The notes below the pieces were generated by a model that was not told the origin of the DNA, searched no databases, and saw only the letters and a list, made by a program, of their open reading frames with translations. This document shows, one piece after another, positions 45,654-58,595 of a stretch of DNA of 64,000 bases. The number at the start of each line of letters is the position of its first letter. Within the stretch, counting starts at the first letter, position 1. The position numbers were made by a program, and so were the translations under genes. This DNA is from Hedera helix (taxonomy: Eukaryota; Streptophyta; Magnoliopsida; Apiales; Araliaceae), in NCBI GenBank assembly GCA_947179155.2, contig OX359283.1:14169336-14233335 (forward strand), in the 5' to 3' direction.

Positions 45654-46884
45654 TGTGACGACCCAAATTCGGGTTTTATAACCTCGAGTTTGGTTCTCAT
45701 TATCCAAAACATAATAACAACTAAATACATAATCTTCATTTAAACTTAGCGGAATAATACATAAAGGTTCCTTATAACAAGGACTACAATTCCAAGGTCT
45801 ACAACCTTAACATAAACAGTTCATATCTTAAGGGATTACAAAAAATTTATAAACTGTAATTACATATTTAAACAATAAATTAGCATGTCATAATCTAATC
45901 TAAGCTCTGGCTTTTCCCTTTCCCTTGCCCTTGTCATTTTTGGAGCATTCAGGCTTAGCTAAAAATGATTCATGATATAGCAAAAGTGAGGAACTAGCTT
46001 GCTCAGCAAGTTTAAGAACAGTAAATATATAAGGTTTGATATATCATGAGTGAATGAGAATAACTTCAGGATTTTCAACAATATATAGCAATTGTGAAAG
46101 AACAAGAATCAAATTTCAAATGAACAGAAATAATTGAATCTTTACTGTTGAGTAGTCACCAAGGACTCTAAACTAATGAAGGCAAAACAAAGATTCTTCT
46201 GACCCTTTCAGTAATTTAATTTTCAAGGGGATTAACATATTCAACCCGCTATATATGCATTACATTTAGTCATCTTGCGCAAAGGTCAATTTTTCAGCAT
46301 ATAATCCCCTTATCTAGGATTGTTCAATTCTCATACTTACTATAAGAATTCGCACCAATCAATGGTTTGGATAACTTTTAAAAGTATTCAAGTTATTGAA
46401 TTTATACATGTAGTGTCTAGCTGAATAATTAGCTTAGACATTTTCAAACAGTTCATGAATCAAAGAACAATAAAGCTTCAAATGCACTATATGCGAATTC
46501 ATAAACAATATGGATGTGTATTAACTTTAAATAATTAAACCACTTAAAATCTTGTAAAAATAATTATAAGTTCAAGTATATAAAACTTGCTCAATGTAAA
46601 CTTGAGTAAGGTTAGGGAAACTTGTATCGACTGTTGATTACTGCTAACCAATACAACTTAGTTTCCTTTGAAAAGACTTAACAATTTAATCAAGTTGATC
46701 TTTCAATTAGTATCATACATAGGTTCATATAATAACCCTTGTACATCTTAATTTAATAACTCTTAATCACATAATTTGATAGTTAAGGTTATATCAAACA
46801 CTAAAGAAATATTATCATTATTTGATAATATTTTCATGACATAAAACCTATAATAATTATTAATATAGTTTAAAACTTCTACAT

Positions 46885-47150
46885 ATTATTATTAACTATT
46901 TAATAATATTTTATTAACTTTATAATATTATTAATCATTTAATAATATTTTATTCATTACTTAATATTATTAATCATTTAATAATATTTTATTAATCTTG
47001 TTATATTATTAATCATTTAATAATATTTTATTCATTTTATAATATTATTAATTATTTAATAATATTTTATTTATTTTCTAATATTATTATTTATTTAATA
47101 ATATTTTATTCATTTTCTAATATTAGTAATCATTTAATAATATTTTAATC
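46885..47150. repeat. AT palindrome array, about 7 units, copy 2 3' LTR
   Basis: Repeats of AATATTATTAATCATTTAATAATATTTTATT with a period near 39, the same unit as in copy 1. The 5' LTR has only about 5 units (60868-61050), so unit number changed after insertion. Confidence 0.8.
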
Positions 47151-47289
47151 CTTTAAAACTTGTTAAATATTAATGTTATATAAAATTATATTATTTGACC
47201 CATTTTATCTTCAAAATATCTGACCCGACCCATTTTATTTGGCCCGACCCAACCCGGTTAATAAACACTTCATTTTTAATCAGGTTGTT

Positions 47290-47460
47290 CTACTGCTGTG
47301 ACGGTGAGGACCACCTCTGTAGCAGTAGTTCACATTTTTAAATTTCAAGATGTTTCACCGTTGCGGTGGTGAGACCTATCGTTGCGGCGGTAGTTCAAAT
47401 TTGCATTTCCAGAGTGTTTCACCGCTGCGGTGAGGACCACCGTTGCAGCGGTAGCTCTAT
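47290..47460. repeat. GC-rich triplicated hairpin cassette, copy 2 3' LTR
   Basis: Three related units, best kept as ACCGCTGCGGTGAGGACCACC followed by GTTGCAGCGGTAG. Each is self-complementary (CCGCTGC with GCAGCGG) and separated by about 60 bases. The 5' LTR has the matching, more decayed set at 61190-61345. Confidence 0.75.
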
Positions 47461-48483
47461 TTTCAAAACCCTAATTTTCCAACTTTGATTTATTTGGTTC
47501 AATCTTTTATAAAATGAGATATACATGTCCAAAATACATCGAATCAGTTTAGTTATCTTTCTAACTTCTTGTTTTTCAACATTTCATGGTTCGATCTCAT
47601 TTTCAAAAACATTTTTGACATAATATGCAAGATCGATCATTCTAGGGTTTTAAAACAACATAGTTTGCGGTAAAAGCCATACCTTGCTCATTTTTTCATA
47701 TTTTTGAGAGATTCAAGTTGGGTTATCTTTATAACTCATAAATGTAACTTTCTAGTCATCAAAATCAAATAACCACTTTTAGATTTCATACTACCACCAT
47801 ATATATAACATAACTAGTTAAGGTTTTTCCGGTAAAGCTTTATATGCACATTTCTATCACTTATTTTCATACCAAGCATACAAATACACATATTAAATAT
47901 ACTAAATCATGAATCTTCATATATATCTAAGATATAGTATTATAGAACATCAAAATAAGTTTTGAACAGTTAAAAACATATTTTGACCATTAAGTATATA
48001 TAAAGACTATAAAATTGAACTAAGGAATGTATAGAACACTTTTCAACCTTCTAGATTTAAATGGTCTTCTTCTTCTTGAGATGAATTTGGCTAAGGGCTC
48101 TCAACCTTGAAAATTCTCTAGCAATCTCTTTGGTGGATTCACAAGCTTTTAAGAGTTCTCTCACTTTCTCTTTAAGAATCTCTCTCTTTTCTCTTTTAGT
48201 GTTCTAGAAAAATGACTAATAACATAAACTATTGGTGAAACACTCTATTTATAGCACTTTGGTAAACCTTCATTAACTCCTTAATCAACTAACATTGGTG
48301 AAATTAGAAACTAATCTAGATTTACTATTGGATTGATTGACATATTGATTGACTAGGGTGGTTAAGCAACTAAAGTTTTGTGTGCAATTAAAGTAACTTT
48401 GAGCAACAAGCCACCCATGTGGGCCCCTCCTCCTAACTGTCAGCCAAAGTGGCTTTTTATAGCCATTTTTACTTTATTTTTAT

Positions 48484-48485
<2 letters not shown>

Positions 48486-48520
<35 letters not shown>
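48486..48520. repeat. AT microsatellite in copy 2 3' LTR
   Basis: An uninterrupted AT dinucleotide run of about 35 bases. The equivalent place in the 5' LTR lacks it. Confidence 0.9.
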
Positions 48521-48524
<4 letters not shown>

Positions 48525-48974
48525 ATATACATATATATTGACCAATTTTGACTTTGATTCGGACTCCACTTAGGACTCTAGAATTTAATTTATTGGGCTT
48601 ATTCATATAACTTGTTTGGGCTCAATTTATTTATTCCATTGGGCTAACATTAACTAACTCATGCTACATTTAATTAAAGTAAGTATTGGGCTAGTTCATG
48701 GACCATTGAATTAACTATGGTCATGGACTATTAGGTTTATTTTATTGAACCTAGTTTAATAATTCATTTGAACTTAAAATATAATCCAATTAGATTTGTT
48801 TTAATTAATTCTACTACCTTGCTACATTATTTGATTAATTAAAAATACATATACATATATATATTCATTCAATCATTCAAATGCACAATCAATTCGTACA
48901 AAAATTTTAATTCATTGATAATTATCTAATAATCATAATTACAATGGACTTAGAACTCGTGGTTATTACATTTG

Positions 48975-48990
48975 CCCCCCCCCCCCCCCC
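48975..48990 (-). other. Polypurine tract of copy 2, expanded to G16
   Basis: C16 on the plus strand (G16 on the minus strand), four bases inside the 3' LTR border. In copy 1 the tract has six G. A decayed hairpin (ATTCCGGGGACGAAATTC on the minus strand) precedes it at 49000-49017. Confidence 0.8.
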
Positions 48991-49019
48991 ATATAAGAAT
49001 TTCGTCCCCGGAATTATAA

Positions 49020-50590
49020 ATTTAAAACTACTAAAAAAGATTTGGATAATTATTCCTCATCTTCTCTTAAAGTTTCCACGTAGCTTCCTCAACATTTTAC
49101 CTTATCTTGTAAAATCTATTCTTTCCTATCTAATATTTGGACAAAAATTTCTTCATAGGATAAATCTTTTTCCACTTGAATCGGCTCATAAGCGATGACA
49201 TGCTTATAATCAGGCTTGTATGACTGTAACACTAAGACATGAAACATATTATAATTATGCTTCAGTTCTTGAGGTAAAGCTACCTCGTACGCCACTTCAC
49301 CCACTTTCTTCAATATCTCGAACGGTCCTATAAACCTCGGACTCAGTTTTTCTGTCTTTCCAAATCTGATCTTCCCTTTCCAATGAGACACTTTTATAAA
49401 CACCAAACTCCCTACTTCAAAATCTCGCTTCTGTCAATGTAGATTTGCATATTTCTTCTGGCGGTCTTGAGCTACTACTAGTTGAACTCTTATTACTCTG
49501 ATAATTTTTACTGTCTGTTGAACTAATTTTGGCCCTAACTGTCGACGTTCTCCTACTTCATCCCAACATAGAGGTGTTCTAAATTTTCTCCCATACAATG
49601 CTTCATAAGGTCATGCCTATGCTCGCATGATAACTGTTATTATATGTAAATTCTACTAAAGGTAGATGGTCCTCCCAACTTCCCTTAAAATCCATCACAT
49701 ATGCTTTGAGCATGTCTTTCAATGTCTGAATTGTTCTCTCGGTTTGTCCATTAGTCTGCGGATGATACATTGTACTCATTCATAACTGCGTCCCCATTTT
49801 TTCCTGAAGACTCCTCTAGAATTTTGACGTGAAGCGCGGAACCCTGTCTGACACAATTAACACCGGCACTCCATGTCTTGAAACTATCTCTTTAATAAAT
49901 AGCTTGGCCAACTAATCCAAACTGAACTTAATTTTGATCGACAAAAAATGCGTTGACTTTGTTAGTCGATCTACAACCACTTATATCTCGTCGTATCCTT
50001 TTTGTGTTGCTGGAAGTCCTACCACAAAATCTATCGTGATATGCTCCCATTTTCATTCAGAAATCTCTAATGGCTGTAATAACCTGCTTGGTCTTTGATG
50101 TTTTGCCTTTACCCTCTGACAAGTTAGGCATCTACAACCTCCCTTTTCATAGTTGGCCACCAAAAATATTGACGTAGACCTTGATACAACTTCGTACTAC
50201 CCAGATGTATCGAGTATTTCGTATTGTGTGCCTCTTAAAAAATCTCCTCTCGTAATTCAAGCACTAATGGTACCCAAATAGATTTTTAAATTTTAGCAAT
50301 CATTTGCTATCTACTTTGAACTTGACCTCTTCTCCATCGGTCATTCTCTTTCTTATCATATCATATTCTTCATCTTTATCTTGAGCCTCTTTCACCTTGT
50401 CTAATAAGGTTGGGCTCACTTCCATCCCTATTGACTCTTTTGGATTTTTCACCTCCAACTCCATTCGAGCAATTTCTTTTACCAATTCTTCCTGGTCTGT
50501 CAATACGAACAACTTTTCTATGCTCTTTTTGCTTAGAGCATCTGCTACTACGTTGACTTTGCCGGGATGATATAGAATCTCACAATCATA
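49020..50590 (-). pseudogene. pol: pol, integrase with truncated chromodomain, copy 2
   Basis: Homologous to copy 1 6743-8367. The GPF/Y-like module (SPRFIGPFEILKKVGEVAYE) lies in 49116-49406. The chromodomain at 49030-49130 has lost a block of about a dozen codons around the VLWRN segment and is frameshifted. In the catalytic core, ITIDFVVGLP keeps Asp (50029-50031) and VSDRVPRF keeps Asp (49846-49848), the two positions lost in copy 1. Stops and frameshifts occur throughout, and the N-terminal linker survives as the open piece 50300-50512. Confidence 0.88.
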
Positions 50591-52330
50591 ATTCTTGATT
50601 AATTATAACCATCTCCTCTGCTTCATGTTCAACTCCCTTTGTGTGAAAATATACTTCAGACTTTTATGATCTGTGAATATCTCACATTTTTCCCATATAA
50701 ATAATGCCTCTAAATTTTAAGGGCAAACTTTACCACTGCCAACTCCAAGTCGTGGATATGGTATCCCTTCTCATAATCTTTTAACTACCTTCATGCATAT
50801 GCAATGACCTTGTCGTTCTGCATAAGCACACAGCCTAGTCCCTTGTGCGATGCATCACTATAAACTGTAAAACCTCATGTGTCGTTTGGTAAAATCAACA
50901 CATGTGCTTTACTAAGTTTCTTCTTTAACTCCTGAAAGCTCTCATCGCACTTCTCTGTCCATACAAATTTCACTGTCTTCATTGTCAAATTGGTTAACGG
51001 CGTCGCCATATTTGAAAATTCCTTAATAAATCTCTAGTAATAACCCGCTAACCCTAAAAAACTTCTAATCTTCGTAGGCGTTCTTGGTTGTTCCCAATTA
51101 ATCACTGCTTCCACTTTTGCTGGATCTACCAAAACTCCCTCCTTGTCAATAACATGGCCTAGAAATTGAACTCTCTCTAATCAGAATTCACACTTCAAAA
51201 ATTTGGCATATAACTACTCCTTCCTTAATATCTCCAACACCAATCTTAATTGTTCGACGTGCTCCTCTTTCTTTTTGGAATAAACTAAAATATTGTCAAT
51301 GAACACCACTATAAATTTATCCAAGTACTGCTTGAATATTCACTTCATTATGTCCATAAATACGGCTGGCGCATTCTTCAGTCCAAACAACATCACCATA
51401 AACTCATAACGGTCGTAACGAGTTCTGAATGCCGTTTTGGGTACATCTTTTGTCCTTACTTTTAACTGATAATAACGAGTCCTTAAGTTAATCTTTGAAA
51501 AGTACTTCGCCCCTTTTAGTTGATCAAACAAATCGTTAATTCTTGGCAACGGGTACTTGTTCTTAATCGTTAATTTATTTAACTCTCTATAGTCCATACA
51601 AAGTCTCATCGGTCCATCCTTCTTCTTTACAAACAGCACAGGTGCTCCCCATAAAGAAAAACTCGACTGAATGTACTTCATATCCAACAATTCTTGTAAC
51701 TGAACCATAAACTCCCTCATCTCTACTGGAGCCATCCTATATAGTGCCTTTGATATCAGTATTGTCTCTAGTACTAAATCAATCACGAATTTTGTCTCCT
51801 TATCTGGCGGAAGACCTGACAGTTCATCTGAAAAAACATCCATGAACTTCTTAACTACTGGTATTTATTCCATCTCAAGATTCATCATGTGTGTATCCAT
51901 TACATGTGCCAAATATCTTACACATCCTTTCTTCAACAATTTCTTGGCCTGCATAATCGTCAGACAATAAGATTGTCTTAAGGACTTGCTGTCATAAAAT
52001 ACGACCTTAAACTTATTTGGTGTCTTAAGATGTATACACTTCTTCTGACAATCGATTACCGCTCCGTGGTTAAACAACCAATCCAGCTCAAGTATCACAT
52101 CGAACTCTCCCAACCGTATTGGAATTAAGTTCACACCTAACTTTTGACCCCTGATTTCAGCATGACAATTTCTATGTATATACTCTATAGGAATCACTTC
52201 TTTATTTGCAACTTCTATATTCATAGGGTTTTCTAACTTTTCTCTAAACAATTCTAACCGTCTAGCGAAATCATCAGACACAAATGAACAAGTAGCACCC
52301 GAATCAACAATATATAAGCATTTATATTAT
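50591..52330 (-). pseudogene. pol: pol, protease-reverse transcriptase-RNase H part, copy 2
   Basis: Protease near 52250-52310, with the D-S-G-A-T triplet intact on the minus strand. The following region is open at 51865-52281 (NLIPIRLGEFDVILELDWL). The reverse transcriptase starts in 51340-51843 (CMDYRELNKLTIKNKYPLPR). Its catalytic motif reads F-I-D-N at 51292-51297, so the second Asp of the YxDD-type pair is Asn (GAT>AAT). RNase H remnants lie near 50620-50900 and are frameshifted. The lesions fall in different places from those of copy 1. Confidence 0.9.
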
Positions 52331-53343
52331 TGATCGGAATAATACTTAACACCACGTCTTTAGATTCCACGACGTCTTGTACCGTCATGTTGAAAGTCAG
52401 TGCTGTCGGCCTATTCTGTTGTACTGGTCCCCCAATAGCCAATCTACTATTATTGCCTTTGTAGCCGCTTCATCCGTCATTCTTCTTATTAGGACAATCC
52501 TTTATCATATGATCAGAGGCTCCACATGAGTAGCATTTTACTTTCTTGGGGAGGGGACAATTTGGAGAAATGTGCCCCATATGTCTGTAGTTGTAGCATC
52601 TTTTCTTGCTCTTCACGCATTTTTCGAAATGATTCTTTCCACATTTGCTGCTTGCCTTCTTTTTTTGGAAATTTTGTTGTTAATTTCTCAAGCTCTTATC
52701 GTTGCTGTTGTCCCATTTACGCTTGTTGTTGCTGCTGCCTCCACTGTTACTGTTCTTATTTCCTCCTTCACTTCTCTTTTTGTTCCACTCTTGGTTATAC
52801 CTGGTTAACTCCTCGCTTCCTCCTTCAGTTATGATTGACTTCTCCAACAAAGTTGCGAATGAATCAATCTGTAGCACTGCTACCTTATTGAATACCCATG
52901 GTCTTAAACCATTCTCAAACCTTCTAGCCTTGTGTTCCTTCGTGTCCACCTGATGTGGAGCAAACCTGGCCAATTTATTTAATCTTGCCGCGTACTCAGG
53001 TACCAACATATTTTCCTGCTTCAGTTCTAGAAATTTAACCTCCATTCTACTCTTCATATTATTTGGAAAATAGTTTTCGTCGAATATTTCTTTAAATCTT
53101 GCCCATGACACCACTTCTTCTTCAGCCCTATTCTGATTAACTTCCCACCAGAAATTGGTCTCTCCCTTCATCATGTAAGTAGTAAAAATAGTCTTTTGCT
53201 CCTCCGCCACTCTTGTAATGACAAATGCCTTCTCTGTCTCCTTTATCCATGACTGGGCCTCGATCGGGTCTACCATCCCCCTAAACTCCTGCGATCCGAT
53301 TGCTTTAAACTCTTTGAAATTAGCCAACTGACTTGGTGGTGGT
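52331..53343 (-). pseudogene. gag: gag, C-terminal part, copy 2
   Basis: The open piece within 52680-53343 holds the gag core (SWIKETEKAFVITRVAEEQ, WARFKEIFDENYFPN, LELKQENMLVPEYAARLNK) and the Asn/Ser-rich stretch. Zinc-knuckle cysteines are visible on the minus strand near 52500-52620 but in broken frames. The N-terminus lies beyond solo LTR B at 58098-58254. Confidence 0.88.
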
Positions 53344-54276
53344 TGTAATATCCTGATTTTTTTTATGAGGTTCAAAAATATAATCGAACGCAATTAAAAA
53401 TTAAGTTATAAAAACCCTAGCCCAATGATTTAATTAAAATCAAGCCCAAACATTTGGAATGAGTTGGAAAAAGTTAGTGTAAATAAATATGTTTGTACAT
53501 TATACTTGTGCTTGTATGCTATTAAAAAATAAAGAAAAAGTTAAAATGTGGGAAATTGCATTTATGGAAAGATTAGAGAAAATAACGGTATCTGTAAGGC
53601 ATTTGCCAAGTAAGATGAGGGATATTAGTGTCATTGAAAAATAAAATAAGTGAGAAGACTTTTTACTCTTGTTTTATCCAAAGCTGCATTGGTAAGAGCA
53701 AAAAGGCGATGGAAGTCACTAGTTGATGATTTGTATAAGTGGTGTAAGAGATGTGAAGATTATGAAGCTATTATTATGGGCTATGTTGTAGCTTGTGTGG
53801 GAGAAAGACAAGGCTATGTTAAAAATTAATATGTCTTGAAAATTGAGCTTAAATGGTGAATGAGAAGATTGATAATTATAAAGTAAATAAAGAATTATCA
53901 TGACAGGCATGAAATATAATTAATTAATTTAATTATATTTGTGTAAGGTTAAATTATTTAACTAATGTGAATAATAGCCTTGATGGGCTAAATCATATAT
54001 TTATTTAAGTGGGTAACTTAATTAATGTGAATAATAGCCTTGATGGGCTAAATCATATATTAAGGAATAATATTAATTATTATTGGACAAACAACCCAAG
54101 TTATTTAGTTAACAATATGTTGTGTATAATGTGAGATTATACAAGTAATTTAAATTACTTTATAGTATAATCTAAATTATTGAAATATTATAATAATATT
54201 AGATAATTATTTTGATGACCCAAATTATTAATTTGAAAGGATAAGAAAAGTTAAAGGATTAATCACTCATGAGTTA

Positions 54277-54614
54277 GAGCATCTCCAACAACTAGATTAT
54301 CTCATGGACTATATTTACTCCATATGACATCAGCAAATGTCATTTAGTCTTCAATCTTTCTAGCAGATGGACAATCCCGTTGACTATAATATAAAAATAT
54401 TAAAATAATCAATAAATTCAAAAAAACTTTAATCATCCTTCCCACTCTCTCATTTAAATATAATTAAATTTATAGTCCATGGACTATCAAATTCATAGAT
54501 TTAGTATTTTTGGTGTTTAAAATATAGTCCTGGACTATATTTAGTTCATCAGCTGGAGAGAAAAGATGAATCCTAGACTATATTTAGTCTAGGATTCTAT
54601 TGCTGGAGATGGCC
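54277..54614. mobile_element. 338-bp MITE with TTA duplication (PIF/Harbinger-like)
   Basis: Flanked by TTA at 54274-54276 and 54615-54617. Left end GAGCATCTCCAACAACTAGA; right end, complemented, GGCCATCTCCAGCAATAGAA. The interior repeats ATGGACTATATTTA(C/G)T-like words. A three-base TTA/TAA duplication with such ends is typical of Tourist-type MITEs. No transposase is present. Confidence 0.8.
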
Positions 54615-56149
54615 TTAGTTCGTGGAAACTTGTGTTCTCTAGCCACGTGAAAATTATGGAGAGTTGTGTTCTCGAGCCACATGAAAAGCATGAAGAGTTG
54701 TGTTCCTTTAATTGTGTGATGCCTAGAGCTTTGTGCTCATTAGATAATGTCTGATATATATATATATATATATGCTAAATAATTTGAGGTATGTGTTAAT
54801 AAACTAGCTATGGTTAATAACCATACTTGTGTTAAGTGCAGGAATTGAGGAAGCAATTGGGTGAACTCTTTAGCTTCCCTTGGAAGCTTAAACAACATAG
54901 GAAAAAGCAAGAAAAAATAGTTAGCTAGTTGTAACAGTTATAAGGTCTAGTGATGTATATACTTACACATTGTGAAAGTATACAATTCTACTTGTAAACC
55001 AAATATACTAACAACTCACTCTCTCTTTCATCCATTAGTCATTTCATTTCACCAAGAGTTAGAGAGAAGTTTGAGAGCTAAAGATAAAAGCTAGAGAGGG
55101 TTAGAGAGAAAAGTGAGGGAACACCTAGTGTTCTTAAGAGTTTATAAGAGAAAACACCAAGAGTGAATCTTGAAGGCTATCTTGGTAGATCAAGGGGGTG
55201 TAGTGGGATGTCCAACAACTTCATCTCCTACGTTGAAAAGAAAAGAAAACTAGCCACAAAGAGCAAAAGGTATAAAACTATCTAAAAACCTAGTTTTCAA
55301 GCTTTTATTGTTCTATATATGATTTCTATGGTAGAAAAGTATTATTTAAACCCATTATGCCTAGATCTATGTTATAATGAAAGATCTAGGGTTTAATGTT
55401 CTTAACTAGTATATTTGTATGCATCTATAATGGAAAAGATTATCAAAACATAAAATCAATTTTCGCCGAAAAATACTTTTCTGGACAGTCCATTCCTGGA
55501 GTTACTGTTCACGTCCGTAACTTTTTTTTTTTGTGATCCATCAGTTTTGGGTGGTAGGTCTATTAGATAAGAAGAGATTATAAGTGGAATGACCGAAAAA
55601 TATTAAACGAATGATTTATGGTGATTTTTTTAGCAAAACAGCTTTTACCGACAAGAGCCTCAAAATCTACTGTCCATAAAATGGAAGGGCCTATTTTGGC
55701 CACTTTAGTTTCTTTAAAAATTCCAAAAATTGTATATGTCATACTATATGGTAATAAAAAATCACTGTAAAAAAATGAGCTCAATCACCTCAGATGAATG
55801 AGTTATGACCCGATGTTTATTTACGTTTTAAAATAAAGTTATGGTTATAACTTGAATTTATAACTCCAAATATTATGAAATGTTTACTGGAGGTTTTATA
55901 TGGTGACAGTAGGCTGTTATACAAATTTCATAATTTTCTGATGAAAAATAAATTTTTAATAAATACGACAAATTTTGGGCAGAAATAGACTATTTAAAAA
56001 TAGTAAATAAAGTTGGAAAATTAAACGAAAATTATTTTGTTAATGGAATTAAATATACTAAAGATATCCGAGAGTTATAAACATAATAAGTCAATTAAGT
56101 ATTTTTAATAAATACGAAAGACTTAAGAAAAATAAGGATAAAAGAATAA

Positions 56150-56720
56150 AATAATTATGTATTATTCAATTTTAATTAAATAATATATAAAAATTATTAT
56201 TCATTATTTAAATAATATTAAATAATAAATAAAGTAAATAAAATAATTTAATTAATTAATTATTATTTAAATACTAAATAATAAATAAAGTAAAGGAGTA
56301 TATGAAGTTAATAAAATAATTATTTATTATTTAATTAATATTAAATAATAAATAATGGTGATTTATTATCTAATTACTATTTAAAGGATATTAAATAATA
56401 ATTAAAGGAAGATAAAGTTAATAAGGTAATTATTTATTATTTAATAAATAAGGATAATTAATTATTTAATTATGATTTAAATGATAGTAAATAATAATTA
56501 AAGGGAGGTGAAGTGAATAATATGATCATTTATTATTTAATTAATATTAAATAATAAATGGGGTTAATTAATTAATTATTATTTTAATAATATTACATAA
56601 CAATTAAAAGAAAATGAGGATAATTAATTATTATTTAAATAATATTAAATAATAATTAAAGGGAAATAAGGTTAAAAGATAATTGTTTATGTAATGATAA
56701 ATAACAACTAAAGTTAATTG
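56150..56720. repeat. AT palindrome-rich region of solo LTR B
   Basis: Repeated (A)ATAATTATTTATTATTTAATTA(A)TATTAAATAATAA words with alternating orientation. This is the positional equivalent of the copy 1 array. Confidence 0.65.
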
Positions 56721-58097
56721 AATTATTTATTTAATTAATTAATATTAAATAAATAAAGTGAAGGAATTAAGGAAATGATAAAGTGATTAGACAATTTACA
56801 TTTAATTATTTAAGTTTTTAAATATTACTAAAGGGGTAAATTATTATTAAATATTTAATGATAATAGCAAGTGATGAAATATTATTAAAGGATTAATAAT
56901 ATTGGTAATTTGGTGAATATTATTAAGGGCTTAATAATATTAGTAACTAATTAAGATGTTGCTCAATACTTAATAACACTTGTAATTGAATGATGTATTA
57001 TTAATGCATCATAATACTGGTCGATAATTAAAATACTATCCAATGGTGATAATATTGTCCTATAATTTATGAGTTAGTAAATAGGGAACTATGTGTTGTC
57101 GAGTCAATTTATTTGAGAATGATAAATGAATCCCTATGTGTGTTAGTAATTGAAAGATAATCATATTAGGTCTTTCAAATAAGGTAAATTGAATTGTGTA
57201 AGCGTAAGCGTGGAAGCAATTCATACAAGTTTTTCAGAACTTATTATTATGTGCATTATTATGTTATAATGTGATATCAAATTGTTTATATGAAGCCATA
57301 TTGATGTTATTGGTGTTATATGAATAATCAATGAGTATGTTTATGTGTGGACTATGTGAACAACATGAAGCATGATTACATGTGAACATGAAATGATATA
57401 AATTATGAAGCATGATTTAAATTATGTTGACGAACAGGGAAACATATATAAAATGTCATACATTGATATATTGTTAATCATGCATGATGTAGAAGCTATG
57501 TGTTATGTGATAACTGTTAGACTTGCTGAGTCATCGTGTTCACTCTTACTTAAAACAAACACTTTCAACTGAGGGTGAAGAAATCTGGAAGTCCCGGTAG
57601 CGCCCAGAAATCAAGAATGATTATTGAAGAAAATTAAGGACTACGTTGTGGTCAATTAAGGCATGCCTTTATCTGGTAGTTAATGATTATAGTTAGACGC
57701 TTATGTTTTGTATTTAAACTATCATCATCATAAATTGTATCATGTGATTGTAAAACCTTTCAAATGAATTATGTTCCCTAGCTATGAAAGAAGATGGTTA
57801 TAAACAGATAGACTTAATGTCACTGTAATTATTAGGAAATGAGTTTTATGTACTCACAATGATTGTAATAAACTATGTCATATTATAAATGATCTAAGTT
57901 TCTAGAGCAGTGTAAAGATTTTGATTCTGAGGCAGAGTTCAAGGGAATGAGACAAAGTTTAAGGGAATATTATAAAAGTTTAAATTTATTAAGTTTTCAG
58001 TAACATATTATTATATAATGTTGGTATAAGGAGAAGGTTGTTCGTTAACAATCGAGGGTCGCCCGTGGCCAGTAAAGGGGATTCCCGGGGCGTCACA

Positions 58098-58254
58098 GCG
58101 GTAACGGATTTCCTACCACGGGATGTTGATTTTTCATTGTCTCTGCTAGCATATAAACAAAGTTCTACATTAGATCCACGTTGCGTCCTCCCTCGTCATT
58201 GTTAACTAACTCTTATACTCCTTGGTTTCTTGGTGGTTGTCTACATAGCGCCAT
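58098..58254 (-). pseudogene. gag: gag, N-terminal part, copy 2
   Basis: On the minus strand ATG 58254 opens a frame beginning Met-Ala-Leu-Cys-Arg-Gln-Pro-Pro-Arg-Asn-Gln-Gly, matching the start of copy 1 gag, then a TAA appears after the following Val. Solo LTR B interrupts it at 58098. The ATG sits three bases after TTTTTTTAATCAG. Confidence 0.8.
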
Positions 58255-58595
58255 TGTCTGATTAAAAAAATAAGAAAACTTCTAAGTTTTTATTATTATT
58301 TCTCAATCTTATTCTTTTATCTTTTAACATTAATTATTACATGTAAAGATTTAACCAATCGAAACACATAATCATGAAACATAACTGCACTTATATTCAT
58401 ATGTTAAAACAGTAGTGCATAACACCTTACATCACAAGCATACTGCTATAAATGTCTCTATCCCTGAAAGGCTATAAAAAATGAGATCTAACCATAAACA
58501 TATCCCACAAACTTCTCAGAGTTGGAATTTACAACATTCCAACCCTCTGTCAAAACAAAAGTCTACATCTATGTACATACAGCATCATAAAATAA
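58255..58595 (-). other. Non-coding spacer between pre-gag frame and gag, copy 2
   Basis: Corresponds to 3524-3858 of copy 1 in place and length (341 against 335 bases). It ends, in transcription order, in a T-rich tract and ATCAG. No reading frame is seen. Confidence 0.6.

Larger units (their letters stand above)
45654..48970 (-). mobile_element. 3' LTR of Ty3/gypsy copy 2
   Basis: 3.3 kb. On the minus strand it starts TGTAATAACCACG at 48970 and ends GGGTCGTCACA at 45654. ATTTT (45649-45653) precedes it and is repeated at 62839-62843. TATAAATA lies at 48246-48253, the GC cassette at about 47290-47460, the AT array at about 46885-47150 and the stem-loop at 45985-46015. It differs from the 5' LTR at about a tenth of positions in the first 150 bases by eye, so the element is old. 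Confidence 0.93.
53344..58097 (+). mobile_element. Solo LTR, family B, inserted in copy 2 gag
   Basis: 4.75 kb starting TGTAATATCC and ending GGGGCGTCACA. It is flanked by GTGGT (53339-53343) and GCGGT (58098-58102), a five-base duplication with one change. No primer site, coding domain or second LTR is found. It holds a two-copy ~60-base duplication at 53960-54060 (AATAATAGCCTTGATGGGC), a MITE (54277-54614), an AT palindrome region (56150-56720) and the GACTTGCTGAGTC...TTCACTC stem-loop relative near 57520. Confidence 0.85.

Noticed and set aside
53344..58097. Possible full-length LTR element rather than solo LTR
   Set aside because: No primer site, polypurine tract, coding domain or repeated end was found; only single LTR landmarks are present.
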